Shown: positions 27,054 to 34,950 of the stretch, piece after piece
Layout: each line of letters begins with the position of its first letter
Position numbering within the stretch: the stretch's first letter is position 1
Assembly (NCBI RefSeq): GCF_028713515.1
Contig: NZ_JAQTOD010000005.1
Coordinates: 1-64,000, forward strand
Source: Sulfurimonas sp.
GTDB taxonomy: Bacteria; Campylobacterota; Campylobacteria; Campylobacterales; Sulfurimonadaceae
Direction of reading: 5' to 3'
DNA: 64,000 nt
Translations under genes and position numbers: made by a program
Notes under the pieces: model-generated
Told to the model about the DNA's origin: nothing
Seen by the model: only the letters and a program-made list of their open reading frames with translations
The model's database searches: none

Positions 27054-27391
27054 ATAATTTTTATACACTGAAGCAGCATCGTGAGTTTCAATATGTGTAT
27101 AGAAAAGGAAAAGACACCCACACTGGTAGTGTAGTGCTCTTTTTTCTCCCCGCAACAAACACTCATAAAATCGGGTTTACCGCTACTAAAAAAATTGGAA
27201 ACGCTGTTAAAAGAAATAGAGCAAAGCGAAGGCTTAGAGCACTTTTTTGTGAATTTTCATCCCTGCTAAATGATGGTACATATATATTTGTGGCAAAAGA
27301 AGCAATCAATGAGATAAGCTATGCAAATCTTAAAACCGACTTCCTTAAAACTTTAAATCGCTCTGGTTCTATAAAAAATAGTAATGATTAA
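27041..27391 (+). CDS. rnpA: Ribonuclease P protein component (start codon uncertain)
   Basis: Protein subunit of RNase P, which matures tRNA 5' ends. Core motif [15 protein letters not shown] is unmistakable. The first standard start is GTG at 27095, but it cuts away in-frame residues [10 protein letters not shown] that match the conserved RnpA N-terminus (FxxVYRxGK). The frame stays open to 27038, with ATT at 27041 and CTG at 27068 the only near-cognate starts; AAAGG lies 9 bases before the ATT. I therefore extend the gene to 27041, giving 116 aa and a 13-base overlap with rpmH. Product identity is certain, the start is not. Confidence 0.85.
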   Translation: MVSLNNFYTLKQHREFQYVYRKGKDTHTGSVVLFFLPATNTHKIGFTATKKIGNAVKRNRAKRRLRALFCEFSSLLNDGTYIFVAKEAINEISYANLKTDFLKTLNRSGSIKNSND

Positions 27392-27719
27392 GAAGCAACT
27401 ACTAAAGCTATTGTGGCTTTACCAGAAATTTTTTACGCTGATTGGCTATGGAAGTTGTAGATATTACCCAACTTGTAGTGAATATGCAAGAATAAATTTT
27501 GAAAACAACTCAATTTCAAGTGCTTTTTACCACTCTTTTACTAGAATACTGCGATGTAATCAATTATTTGATGGTGGAATAGAGTATCCGACCTTAGATA
27601 AGCTATCACTTAAGCCCACAAAAATGGGTATTGATTCAATAAAGTATTGGTTAGTTCCAGCCAAAAAAAACAAGTTCTATATTATAAAAAATTTTTACTA
27701 TAAAGGCAAATCGTGTTAG
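27384..27719 (+). CDS. yidD: Membrane protein insertion efficiency factor YidD
   Basis: A 111 aa protein that helps YidC insert membrane proteins at the inner membrane. The conserved block CRYYPTCSEYA followed by GGIEYPTL is diagnostic (the usual family text is CRFxPTCSxYA...GGxDPVP). It overlaps rnpA by 8 bases and yidC by 7, in the standard order. The C-terminal 35 residues are longer than in E. coli YidD. Confidence 0.95.
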   Translation: MIKKQLLKLLWLYQKFFTLIGYGSCRYYPTCSEYARINFENNSISSAFYHSFTRILRCNQLFDGGIEYPTLDKLSLKPTKMGIDSIKYWLVPAKKNKFYIIKNFYYKGKSC

Positions 27720-29335
27720 ATAAAATGACGCCAAATCAAAGATTAATGCTCGCAGCCGCATTATCAATAGTTTTTTTCGTAGCTTATACAGCAATTTTTC
27801 CACCAGCAGAGCCAGCATCGGCAAAAAATGAAAATAAAATAGCATTAAATGAAAATTCTTTGCAAAACACAGCAAGTTCAGAGACTGCTCAACCCCAAAG
27901 AAAGTTAGTTAATCATGAAGTTTCTACTCAAGAGAAAATTAATGAAAATAGTCAAAACACATTAGTTACTGTAAAAAGCAGTGATTTTATACTTAAAATT
28001 GATACTCTTGGCCGTATATCCTCAAAAGAGTTACTTCAAGCTAAATATAATGATAAAGATGATCAGCATGCGCAGCTAATTCCTCAGGATGCAATGAAGC
28101 CACTGCTTGTTAGATTCTTGGAGCCATCGCTGAATGAGCAAACAACACAAGTGGCATATACGGCAAGCACAAGTGAGCTCTCTTTGGGTAGTCAAGCACA
28201 AAAAGTTACGCTAACTCAACAGCTCTCAGGTGTAGTCGTTACAAAAGAGCTGACTTTTTATGCTGATGGACATTATGATGCAAAAGTTTCGCTCTCTGAG
28301 GATAAGAGATATTTTATATACCTTGGACAGAGACCTACGATTTCAAAACAGATGATGACAGTAGCTGGAGCTATGGTTTATACTAATGATGGAATTTCCA
28401 CAGTTATAGCCGATGGAAAAGCAGATGAGAGAAAATCCTTTTCTGGTGTTGAGCTTATTTCAGCATTTGATCAATACTCCGCAACAATTATGTATGGATT
28501 TGATAAAACAACAAATATAATAGTAGAAAAAGATAGAGAAAGTAATCCTGTAGTATATTTTGAAGCCACAAAAAATATGAGTTTTAATGGATATATTGGG
28601 CAAAAAAGATATGAGACGCTAAAGAATATAAACCCTATATTAACAAACGCAATAGAGTACGGTTGGTTTACATTTGCATCAAAACCACTCTTTAAGTTTT
28701 TGTCATGGCTTCATGGACTATTTGGCAACTGGGGGTGGTCAATTATTGCACTTACTTTAACAATTAGACTAATTCTTTACCCTTTGACATACAAAGGCAT
28801 GGTCTCTATGCAGAAAATGAAGGATATCGCACCTAAGATAAAAGAGCTTCAGGCTAAATATAAGGGTGATCCACAAAGAATGAACTCTGCTGTTATGGAT
28901 ATGTATAAAAAACATGGAGCAAATCCACTTGGCGGATGTTTACCAATGCTGCTTCAAATCCCAATATTTTTTGCAATATATCGTGTTTTACTAAACGCAG
29001 TTGAGCTTCAAGGTGCTCCATGGATGTTCTGGGTACAAGATCTCTCAAGAATGGATCATACATATATCTTACCAATCCTTATGGGCGCTTCGATGTTTTA
29101 CCAACAAAAGCTTACTCCTAGTAATTTTACTGACCCATTACAAGAGAAAATATTTAAGTATTTACCAGTAATCTTTACATTTTTCTTCCTTACATTCCCA
29201 TCAGGATTGGTTTTGTATTGGTTTGTTAATAACCTTTTCTCTATTGCTCAGCAATTTGTTGTTAATCAACAGTTTAAAAATGCAAAAGAGGCAGAGATAG
29301 CTATTGCAAAACATATGGAGAAGAGTGATGGTTAG
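27713..29335 (+). CDS. yidC: Membrane protein insertase YidC
   Basis: Inserts and folds inner-membrane proteins, alone or with SecYEG. The 540 aa Gram-negative form has an N-terminal helix (12-28), a large periplasmic P1 domain (about 35-330) and the five-helix insertase core with GWSIIALTLTIRLILYPLTY and the conserved NPLGGCLPMLLQIPIFFAIYR hairpin region split across helices. Starts at GTG in the yidD stop region; an ATG four codons on is the alternative. Overlaps khpB by 8 bases. Confidence 0.97.
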   Translation: MLDKMTPNQRLMLAAALSIVFFVAYTAIFPPAEPASAKNENKIALNENSLQNTASSETAQPQRKLVNHEVSTQEKINENSQNTLVTVKSSDFILKIDTLGRISSKELLQAKYNDKDDQHAQLIPQDAMKPLLVRFLEPSLNEQTTQVAYTASTSELSLGSQAQKVTLTQQLSGVVVTKELTFYADGHYDAKVSLSEDKRYFIYLGQRPTISKQMMTVAGAMVYTNDGISTVIADGKADERKSFSGVELISAFDQYSATIMYGFDKTTNIIVEKDRESNPVVYFEATKNMSFNGYIGQKRYETLKNINPILTNAIEYGWFTFASKPLFKFLSWLHGLFGNWGWSIIALTLTIRLILYPLTYKGMVSMQKMKDIAPKIKELQAKYKGDPQRMNSAVMDMYKKHGANPLGGCLPMLLQIPIFFAIYRVLLNAVELQGAPWMFWVQDLSRMDHTYILPILMGASMFYQQKLTPSNFTDPLQEKIFKYLPVIFTFFFLTFPSGLVLYWFVNNLFSIAQQFVVNQQFKNAKEAEIAIAKHMEKSDG

Positions 29336-30287
29336 GATAGAGTCGACTACTTTAGAAGATGCTTACAAAAAAGCATCACTAACTCTAGGGTGCTCCGTAA
29401 CTGAGTTGATTGTGGAAGTTGTTCAAGCACCAAATAGTGGTTTTTTAGGTCTTTTTAAAAAAAATGCAATCATAGTTGCTGCGAAAAAAGAGAATAAGGC
29501 AGATATTGTCTCTATAAAAGTGGTCAATGAGCCGGTTGTTACACAAACTAAAGAAGTATTACAGCAAAATATTGCTGAAGTAAAACAAGAGATAAAAGAG
29601 AAGACAGAAGAGGAATTACGGACTAAAAAAGTTATTGAACAAAAGCCTAAACATCATTATTTGAATGATGTGATAATGCCACAGACATTTGTAAGCATGC
29701 AAGATGATGAAGATTATGATATGGCTGATATAAACTTTACAGCAGATTATGAAGAAGAAGGACACGATACTTTAGTACAAAATGATAATGCAGTTGTTAA
29801 TAAAGAACCTTTAAAAAATATGAAACAGCTCTCTGAATTAGCTAAAATTGTAGAGAAAGAGATAAACCAACTTTTTGCTTTTGCGTGCTTTAGTATTGAT
29901 AAAATTGAAGTTAGTGTTTATGATGAGACAACGCTTTTTGTAGAGTTTAAGGGAGAAGATGCGGCGCTTCTTATTGGCAAAGAGGGATATAGATACAAAG
30001 CTCTTTCATACATGATATTTAACTGGATTAACTCAAAATATCAACTGCAACTTCGTTTAGAGATAGCGGAATTTTTAAAAAATCAAGAGGAATCAGTTGG
30101 CAGATATCTAATGGGTATCTATGAGAGTATTGATAGAGATGGAAAAGCTCAAACAAAAATACTTGATGGCGTCCTTATACAGATAGCACTACGAGAACTT
30201 AGAAGTAGATACGCAAACAAATATGTAGCAATCCGCTCAACTCGCGATGGTTTGAAATTTATTATCATAAATGATTATCACAACTAA
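29328..30287 (+). CDS. khpB: RNA-binding protein KhpB/Jag
   Basis: A 319 aa RNA-binding protein with a Jag-N domain (about 1-50, STTLEDAYKKASLTLGC), a long acidic and Lys-rich linker, a KH domain (about 195-260, with LIGKEGYRYKALSYM) and an R3H domain at the C-terminus (about 262-315). The first ATG at 29304 lies inside yidC in a different context; the ATG at 29328 (MVRIEST) gives the normal Jag start. Its place between yidC and mnmE is conserved in many bacteria. Confidence 0.93.
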   Translation: MVRIESTTLEDAYKKASLTLGCSVTELIVEVVQAPNSGFLGLFKKNAIIVAAKKENKADIVSIKVVNEPVVTQTKEVLQQNIAEVKQEIKEKTEEELRTKKVIEQKPKHHYLNDVIMPQTFVSMQDDEDYDMADINFTADYEEEGHDTLVQNDNAVVNKEPLKNMKQLSELAKIVEKEINQLFAFACFSIDKIEVSVYDETTLFVEFKGEDAALLIGKEGYRYKALSYMIFNWINSKYQLQLRLEIAEFLKNQEESVGRYLMGIYESIDRDGKAQTKILDGVLIQIALRELRSRYANKYVAIRSTRDGLKFIIINDYHN

Positions 30288-30289
30288 TA

Positions 30290-31627
30290 ATGAATGATAC
30301 AATCAGCGCAATAGCGACTGCAAATGGTATAGGCTCTATCTCTATAATCAGGATCAGTGGCGATAGAGCGCTTCAAATCTCCTCTGTTCTTACAAAAGAT
30401 AAAAAACTCACTCCAAGATACGCAACGCTAACGGATATATATAGCGACAAAAATGAGCTTTTAGATGAGGCGATTGTTATATATTTTAGGGCACCATTTT
30501 CTTTTACGGCAGAAGATGTTGTTGAGATTCAGTGTCATGGTGGCTTTATTGTTGCTCAAAATATTTTGCGTACGACTATCGCTCTTGGTGCTAGAGTTGC
30601 GACTCCTGGAGAGTTTTCAAAAAGAGCTTTTTTAAATGGCAGAATTGATCTAAGTGAAGCAGAAGCAATCGCTGGTTTGATTGAGGCAAAAAGTGAAGAT
30701 GCTGCAAAAATTTTAGCTTCACAGATGAAGGGCTCACTTAAAGAGTATGTCGAGAAAATCCGTGATGAGATAATTCATATATTGGCTTACTCTGAGGTTA
30801 GTATAGATTACGCAGAAGAAGATCTGCCTGAAAATCTTATCTCACAAATAAAAGATAGACTCACTATTTTAAAAAGTTCCCTAGAGTCAACACTTAGAGC
30901 AAGTAGAGCTAGAGAAGGCTTAATGCAGGGCTTTAAAGTCGCTATTGTTGGTAAGCCAAATGTTGGGAAAAGTTCACTTTTAAACTCTATTTTAAATTTT
31001 AATCGCGCTATTATTAGTGATATTGCAGGAACGACAAGAGATACCATTGAAGAGCAGATAAAAATTGGAACGCATCTTATTCGCCTTGTTGATACTGCAG
31101 GAATCCGTGAATCAGATGATGAGATAGAGAAGATTGGAATAGAACGCTCATTAGAGGCAATTGAGCAGAGCAATATCGTTATAGCGCTTTTTGATAGCTC
31201 AAGAGAGGCAGATAGTGAGGATGAGCAGATTATATCTTTGGTTAAATCTTATGCCGAGCAAAAAAAAGTTTTGTATGTAAAAAATAAGATAGATTTGATT
31301 TCAAAATTCACACATAAAGAGATTGATTTTGATATAGAGTTAAATACAAAGGATAGTGTAGATGCGCTAATAGATGCGCTAGAAAGCATTATGGATTCGA
31401 CTAATAGTTCTGATGAGATGATGCTTATATCTCAAAGGCAGATATCTGCGGTTGAAAATAGTTTAAAAAATATAGAGGAGTCATTTTTTCCGTTACAAGA
31501 GCAGGAGCTTGAGATTTTCTCTTTTCATCTGATTGAAGCAGCGAAAGAGATGGCAAATATTACAAGACCATTTGAAAATAACGAGATGCTAGACAAAATG
31601 TTTGGCTCTTTTTGTCTGGGGAAATAG
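30290..31627 (+). CDS. mnmE: tRNA modification GTPase MnmE
   Basis: With MnmG it makes the 5-carboxymethylaminomethyl group on wobble uridines. The 445 aa protein has an N-terminal folate-binding domain (1-120), a helical domain, an inserted G domain with GKPNVGKSSLLN, DTAGI and NKID, and the C-terminal catalytic CLGK motif (C at position 442). It follows khpB by 2 bases and shares one base with ruvX. Confidence 0.98.
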   Translation: MNDTISAIATANGIGSISIIRISGDRALQISSVLTKDKKLTPRYATLTDIYSDKNELLDEAIVIYFRAPFSFTAEDVVEIQCHGGFIVAQNILRTTIALGARVATPGEFSKRAFLNGRIDLSEAEAIAGLIEAKSEDAAKILASQMKGSLKEYVEKIRDEIIHILAYSEVSIDYAEEDLPENLISQIKDRLTILKSSLESTLRASRAREGLMQGFKVAIVGKPNVGKSSLLNSILNFNRAIISDIAGTTRDTIEEQIKIGTHLIRLVDTAGIRESDDEIEKIGIERSLEAIEQSNIVIALFDSSREADSEDEQIISLVKSYAEQKKVLYVKNKIDLISKFTHKEIDFDIELNTKDSVDALIDALESIMDSTNSSDEMMLISQRQISAVENSLKNIEESFFPLQEQELEIFSFHLIEAAKEMANITRPFENNEMLDKMFGSFCLGK

Positions 31628-32028
31628 TGAAATATATTGCAATTGATTTAGGGTTAAAGCGCATTGGTTTGGCATATTCTGCTCATAAAGATTTAGCCAC
31701 TCCGTTAAAAGCCGTAGAGCGAAAAAATAGAGACCAAGCCTCAAGAGATGTTAAAAAAGTGATTGATGAGTGGAATGTTGATGCAGTTGTAGTTGGTATT
31801 CCTATGGGTGGGAGTAGCGAAGATGAGATGCGAAGACGAGTTGCTCATTTTATGAATTTGGTTGCATTTGAGGGCGAGATTTTTTTTCAAGATGAGAGCA
31901 ACTCATCAATCGAAGCAGAGTCCATGATGCGGGGCGAAATAAAATATATCCGCGATGGGCGTATAGACTCAATTTCGGCTATGATAATTCTGCAGAGATT
32001 TTTGACTAAGAAACCAAAAGATATTTAA
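31627..32028 (+). CDS. ruvX: YqgF/RuvX-family putative pre-16S rRNA nuclease
   Basis: A 133 aa RNase H-like nuclease of the YqgF family, needed for 16S rRNA 5' maturation in E. coli. Conserved motifs are IAIDLGLKRIGLAYS, VVGIPMGG, and DESNSSIEAE with a C-terminal RDGRIDSISAMIIL. I chose GTG at 31627, overlapping the mnmE stop by one base; a TTG five codons upstream is possible. Final gene of the rpmH cluster, convergent with marR by 4 bases. Confidence 0.92.
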   Translation: MKYIAIDLGLKRIGLAYSAHKDLATPLKAVERKNRDQASRDVKKVIDEWNVDAVVVGIPMGGSSEDEMRRRVAHFMNLVAFEGEIFFQDESNSSIEAESMMRGEIKYIRDGRIDSISAMIILQRFLTKKPKDI

Positions 32029-32522
32029 GCTCTATTGATATTTAAAAGTACTTTTTTGAGAAGGGTTGAGAATAGCTCCGCCTCTTCTTGAGTAAATGCT
32101 TCAAAATATTTACTACACTCTTTTGAGATATCATTTAAAGATTTTATAATAAGCTCTTCCCCGCTCTGCGTTAAACATACAAGCATACACCTTTTGTCGG
32201 CTGAATCCTCTTTTCTGTAGATTAGACTTCTCTCTTGAAGCCTTTTTAAAACCTTTGTCATGCCGCCTGATGAAAATATAGTCAAATCATAAAGCTGAGT
32301 AGGCGAGAGAATTTTGCCATGAGTATAAAGTGACGCCAGCACATCTATCTCTGAGTTTAGCAGATCATATTGTTCTTTAAAAAAACTCTCTGAGTGCGAG
32401 AAGATGGTTTTATGAATAAGTGCTATTGGGAAAGTCATCAAAAAAATCTCTGGAAGCTCTTTTGCTTCAACTTTGTCATAGAAATTGGTTATAAGATTGC
32501 TGTTTACTCTGTTTTTTTTCAT
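32025..32522 (-). CDS. MarR-family transcriptional regulator of the efflux operon
   Basis: A 165 aa winged-helix regulator. The recognition region LSPTQLYDLTIFSSGGMTKV and the wing SADKRCMLVCLT are typical of MarR proteins. The start at 32522 (MKKNRVNSN) leaves a 93-base divergent region with the RND operon, in the usual arrangement where MarR represses the pump and itself. A dyad TTGGT...ACCAA near 32578-32603 is the natural operator candidate. Inducer unknown. Confidence 0.9.
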   Translation of the reverse strand: MKKNRVNSNLITNFYDKVEAKELPEIFLMTFPIALIHKTIFSHSESFFKEQYDLLNSEIDVLASLYTHGKILSPTQLYDLTIFSSGGMTKVLKRLQERSLIYRKEDSADKRCMLVCLTQSGEELIIKSLNDISKECSKYFEAFTQEEAELFSTLLKKVLLNINRA

Positions 32523-32577
32523 AGTAAAATTGTAGCAAAAATTATATCTTTCTAGCAAGACATACTTAAGACTCTTT

Positions 32578-32603
32578 TTGGTAATATTTTGTAAAATCAC
32601 CAA
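32578..32603. promoter_or_regulatory. Candidate MarR operator
   Basis: Imperfect dyad: TTGGT-AAT-ATTTT against AAAAT-C-ACCAA, centred on GT. It lies between the divergent marR and tolC-like genes and touches the ribosome site of the pump operon, so binding would block its expression. Confidence 0.45.
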
Positions 32604-32615
32604 TAAGGAGTGCAG

Positions 32616-33848
32616 TTGAGATTTTTTTTGCCGATACTATGCTTGCCTATTTTTCTCTACTCTTATTCGCTAGATGAACTACTTGAACTATCTCATAAAA
32701 ATAGAGTTGTAGAGTCTGCAACACACACGCTAACCTCAAAAAAACAACAATACGAGAGTTCTAAAGGCTCATATCTACCTAGCATAGATATAGGTGCAAA
32801 TTATCAAAATACATATAAAGAGACAGGTGCTGCTGCAAAAAATTCACTAAAATTTCAAGCATCTCTAAAATACACCATATATGATGGTGGAAAAAAACAG
32901 AGTTTATACAATCAGCTCGAATCATCTATTGACTCAAGTAAAAGCACGATTGAAGCTACCAAAAACTCTATTTCACTTGATATATCGAAGCTTTACTTTG
33001 AGTATTTTTCACTTGAAGCCGACAAAGAGGCAACGATGCAAGAGATAGGACAACTAAAAGAGGAGCTTAAAAGAGTTGAGCTTTTTTATACAGCCGGATC
33101 TGTTACGAGAGATGAGGTTGCAAAAATTGACTCAAGAGTAAAAAATGCTCTTGTTTTACTTCAAGAGATAGAGTTAAAGAGCCAAAAAGTAATCTATACG
33201 CTTGAGTATTATGTATCTAAAAGTGTTGAGCATATTGACGGCAATGCAACTATAAAATTACCAAAAGAGGAAAATGGGGCTTTAAGAGCGGATATAAAGG
33301 CTCTTGAGTACGATGCAACCTCGGTACTGCATGAGGCAAATGTAAAAAAAAGTCAAAATATGCCCGTTGTTTATCTGGACGATACGCTAAGTCATAGTAA
33401 TTATTTTTTTGATAACAAAGCTCTAGATAACGGTTTTTTAGTGGAGAATCAAAATATAGCTATGGTAAATGTCTCATGGAATATTTTTGATTTTGGCTCA
33501 AGAACTAAAGCTTATGAGTCTAAGCTCCAAGAGTATTTGAGTAAAAAATCTACAATTGAGTACGAAAAAAATAGAGCAGATGTTGAGTATCGTCTTGCAA
33601 AAAAATCACTAGTTATATCACAAGCAAAAGTGGAATCAACAAAGGCAGCTTTTGAGGCGGCGTCATTGGCGTATGAGCTTATAAAGTTCAAGTACCAAAA
33701 TAGCACTATTGACAATGTCGCCTATCTTGCAGCGCTCAGTGAGAAGTTTAGTGCTCAAAGAGATGCTCAGAGAGCTCTTTATGAGTTTGAGGTTAAAAAA
33801 GCAGAGCTGATTTATTTTAGTGGAAAAGATATTAAGGAGTTTTTATAG
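32616..33848 (+). CDS. TolC-family outer-membrane efflux protein
   Basis: Outer-membrane channel of a tripartite RND pump, 410 aa, with a signal sequence (FFLPILCLPIFLYSYS) and two OEP repeats rich in long helices (about 20-205 and 215-405). Two starts compete. The GTG at 32610 overlaps the AAGGAG ribosome site itself, while TTG at 32616 lies 5 bases after it, so I prefer TTG. First gene of the pump operon and contiguous with the fusion-protein gene. Confidence 0.92.
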   Translation: MRFFLPILCLPIFLYSYSLDELLELSHKNRVVESATHTLTSKKQQYESSKGSYLPSIDIGANYQNTYKETGAAAKNSLKFQASLKYTIYDGGKKQSLYNQLESSIDSSKSTIEATKNSISLDISKLYFEYFSLEADKEATMQEIGQLKEELKRVELFYTAGSVTRDEVAKIDSRVKNALVLLQEIELKSQKVIYTLEYYVSKSVEHIDGNATIKLPKEENGALRADIKALEYDATSVLHEANVKKSQNMPVVYLDDTLSHSNYFFDNKALDNGFLVENQNIAMVNVSWNIFDFGSRTKAYESKLQEYLSKKSTIEYEKNRADVEYRLAKKSLVISQAKVESTKAAFEAASLAYELIKFKYQNSTIDNVAYLAALSEKFSAQRDAQRALYEFEVKKAELIYFSGKDIKEFL

Positions 33849-34949
33849 ATGAAAAATTTAACAATTTTAGTAGTGATTTTATCCATGTTTTTAGCTGGTT
33901 GTGGTGATGAGAAAAAAGGCGCATCAGATACACCTGCGGTAGCTAAAATGCCACCGTTGCCAGTAAAAGCTTATAGTGTAAAGTTCGAGAGTGCACCTTT
34001 GGTTAAGAGTTACTCTGCTCTACTTAAACCTTTTAACGAGGTTGATATAATTGCACGAGTAAGTGGGCTGCTTTTAAGTGAGAACTTTAAAGAGGGCGCA
34101 TATGTAAAAAAAGGTGATGTGCTTTATGAGATTCAAAAAGATGAGTATAGAGCATCTTTGAATGAGGCAAAGGCGGCTCTGCTAAAAACAGAAGCAAATT
34201 TCAACAAAGCTCATAAAGATTGGGAACGCAACGAGTTTCTCTTTAAAAACAGTGCAATTTCTGCACAACAAAGAGACCAGCTTTTTTATGCCTATGAAGA
34301 TGCAAAAGCAGATATAAGCAGAGCAAAAGCAGTAGTCCAAAATGCTCAAATCAAGTTTGACTACACAACCATAAGAGCACCAATGAGTGGAATAATAGGG
34401 ATGAGCAACAGTGATGCTGGCTCTTATATAAATATAGAGGGACAAAATGCAAAATTAGCAACGATTACTGCATTGGAGCCAATATATGCCGAGTTTTCCC
34501 TGCCAAGCGATGATATTGCAAAATATATATCTAAGATTAAAAACGGCACAAAGGTAACACTAAGCGTTGGAGCAAAAAGCTACAGCGGAGAGATGGACTT
34601 TATCTCTTCTATGGTAGATGCGCAAACAGATACTTTAAAGCTTAGAGCAAAGTTTCAAAATAAAAACAGAGAGCTAGTGGTTGGCTCTTATGCTGAATTA
34701 AAAATAGATGGACTTAGTTATGCGCATGTTGCAAAAGTTCCTCAAAATGCTCTTGTTAAAACCCAAGATGCAACAATCGTGTACATTATAAAAGATGGGG
34801 CTGTTTCTATGAGACCAATCAAAAGTGCACATGTTCAAGATGGTATCGCTTATGTTGAGGAGGGTGTACAAGAGGGAGAGGATATCGTTATAAGCAATAT
34901 TGCAAAACTAAAACCAAACTCAAAAGTTACTATTATGAAAGGCAACTAA
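33849..34949 (+). CDS. RND efflux periplasmic adaptor (membrane fusion protein)
   Basis: A 366 aa AcrA/MexA-type lipoprotein that joins the inner pump to TolC. Lipobox LAGC with Cys18. It has a biotinyl-lipoyl domain split around a coiled-coil hairpin (about 95-150) and the conserved IRAPMSGIIGMSNSDAGSY segment, then beta-barrel and membrane-proximal domains. One base separates it from the tolC-like stop and one from the pump gene. Confidence 0.95.
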   Translation: MKNLTILVVILSMFLAGCGDEKKGASDTPAVAKMPPLPVKAYSVKFESAPLVKSYSALLKPFNEVDIIARVSGLLLSENFKEGAYVKKGDVLYEIQKDEYRASLNEAKAALLKTEANFNKAHKDWERNEFLFKNSAISAQQRDQLFYAYEDAKADISRAKAVVQNAQIKFDYTTIRAPMSGIIGMSNSDAGSYINIEGQNAKLATITALEPIYAEFSLPSDDIAKYISKIKNGTKVTLSVGAKSYSGEMDFISSMVDAQTDTLKLRAKFQNKNRELVVGSYAELKIDGLSYAHVAKVPQNALVKTQDATIVYIIKDGAVSMRPIKSAHVQDGIAYVEEGVQEGEDIVISNIAKLKPNSKVTIMKGN

Positions 34950-34950
34950 A

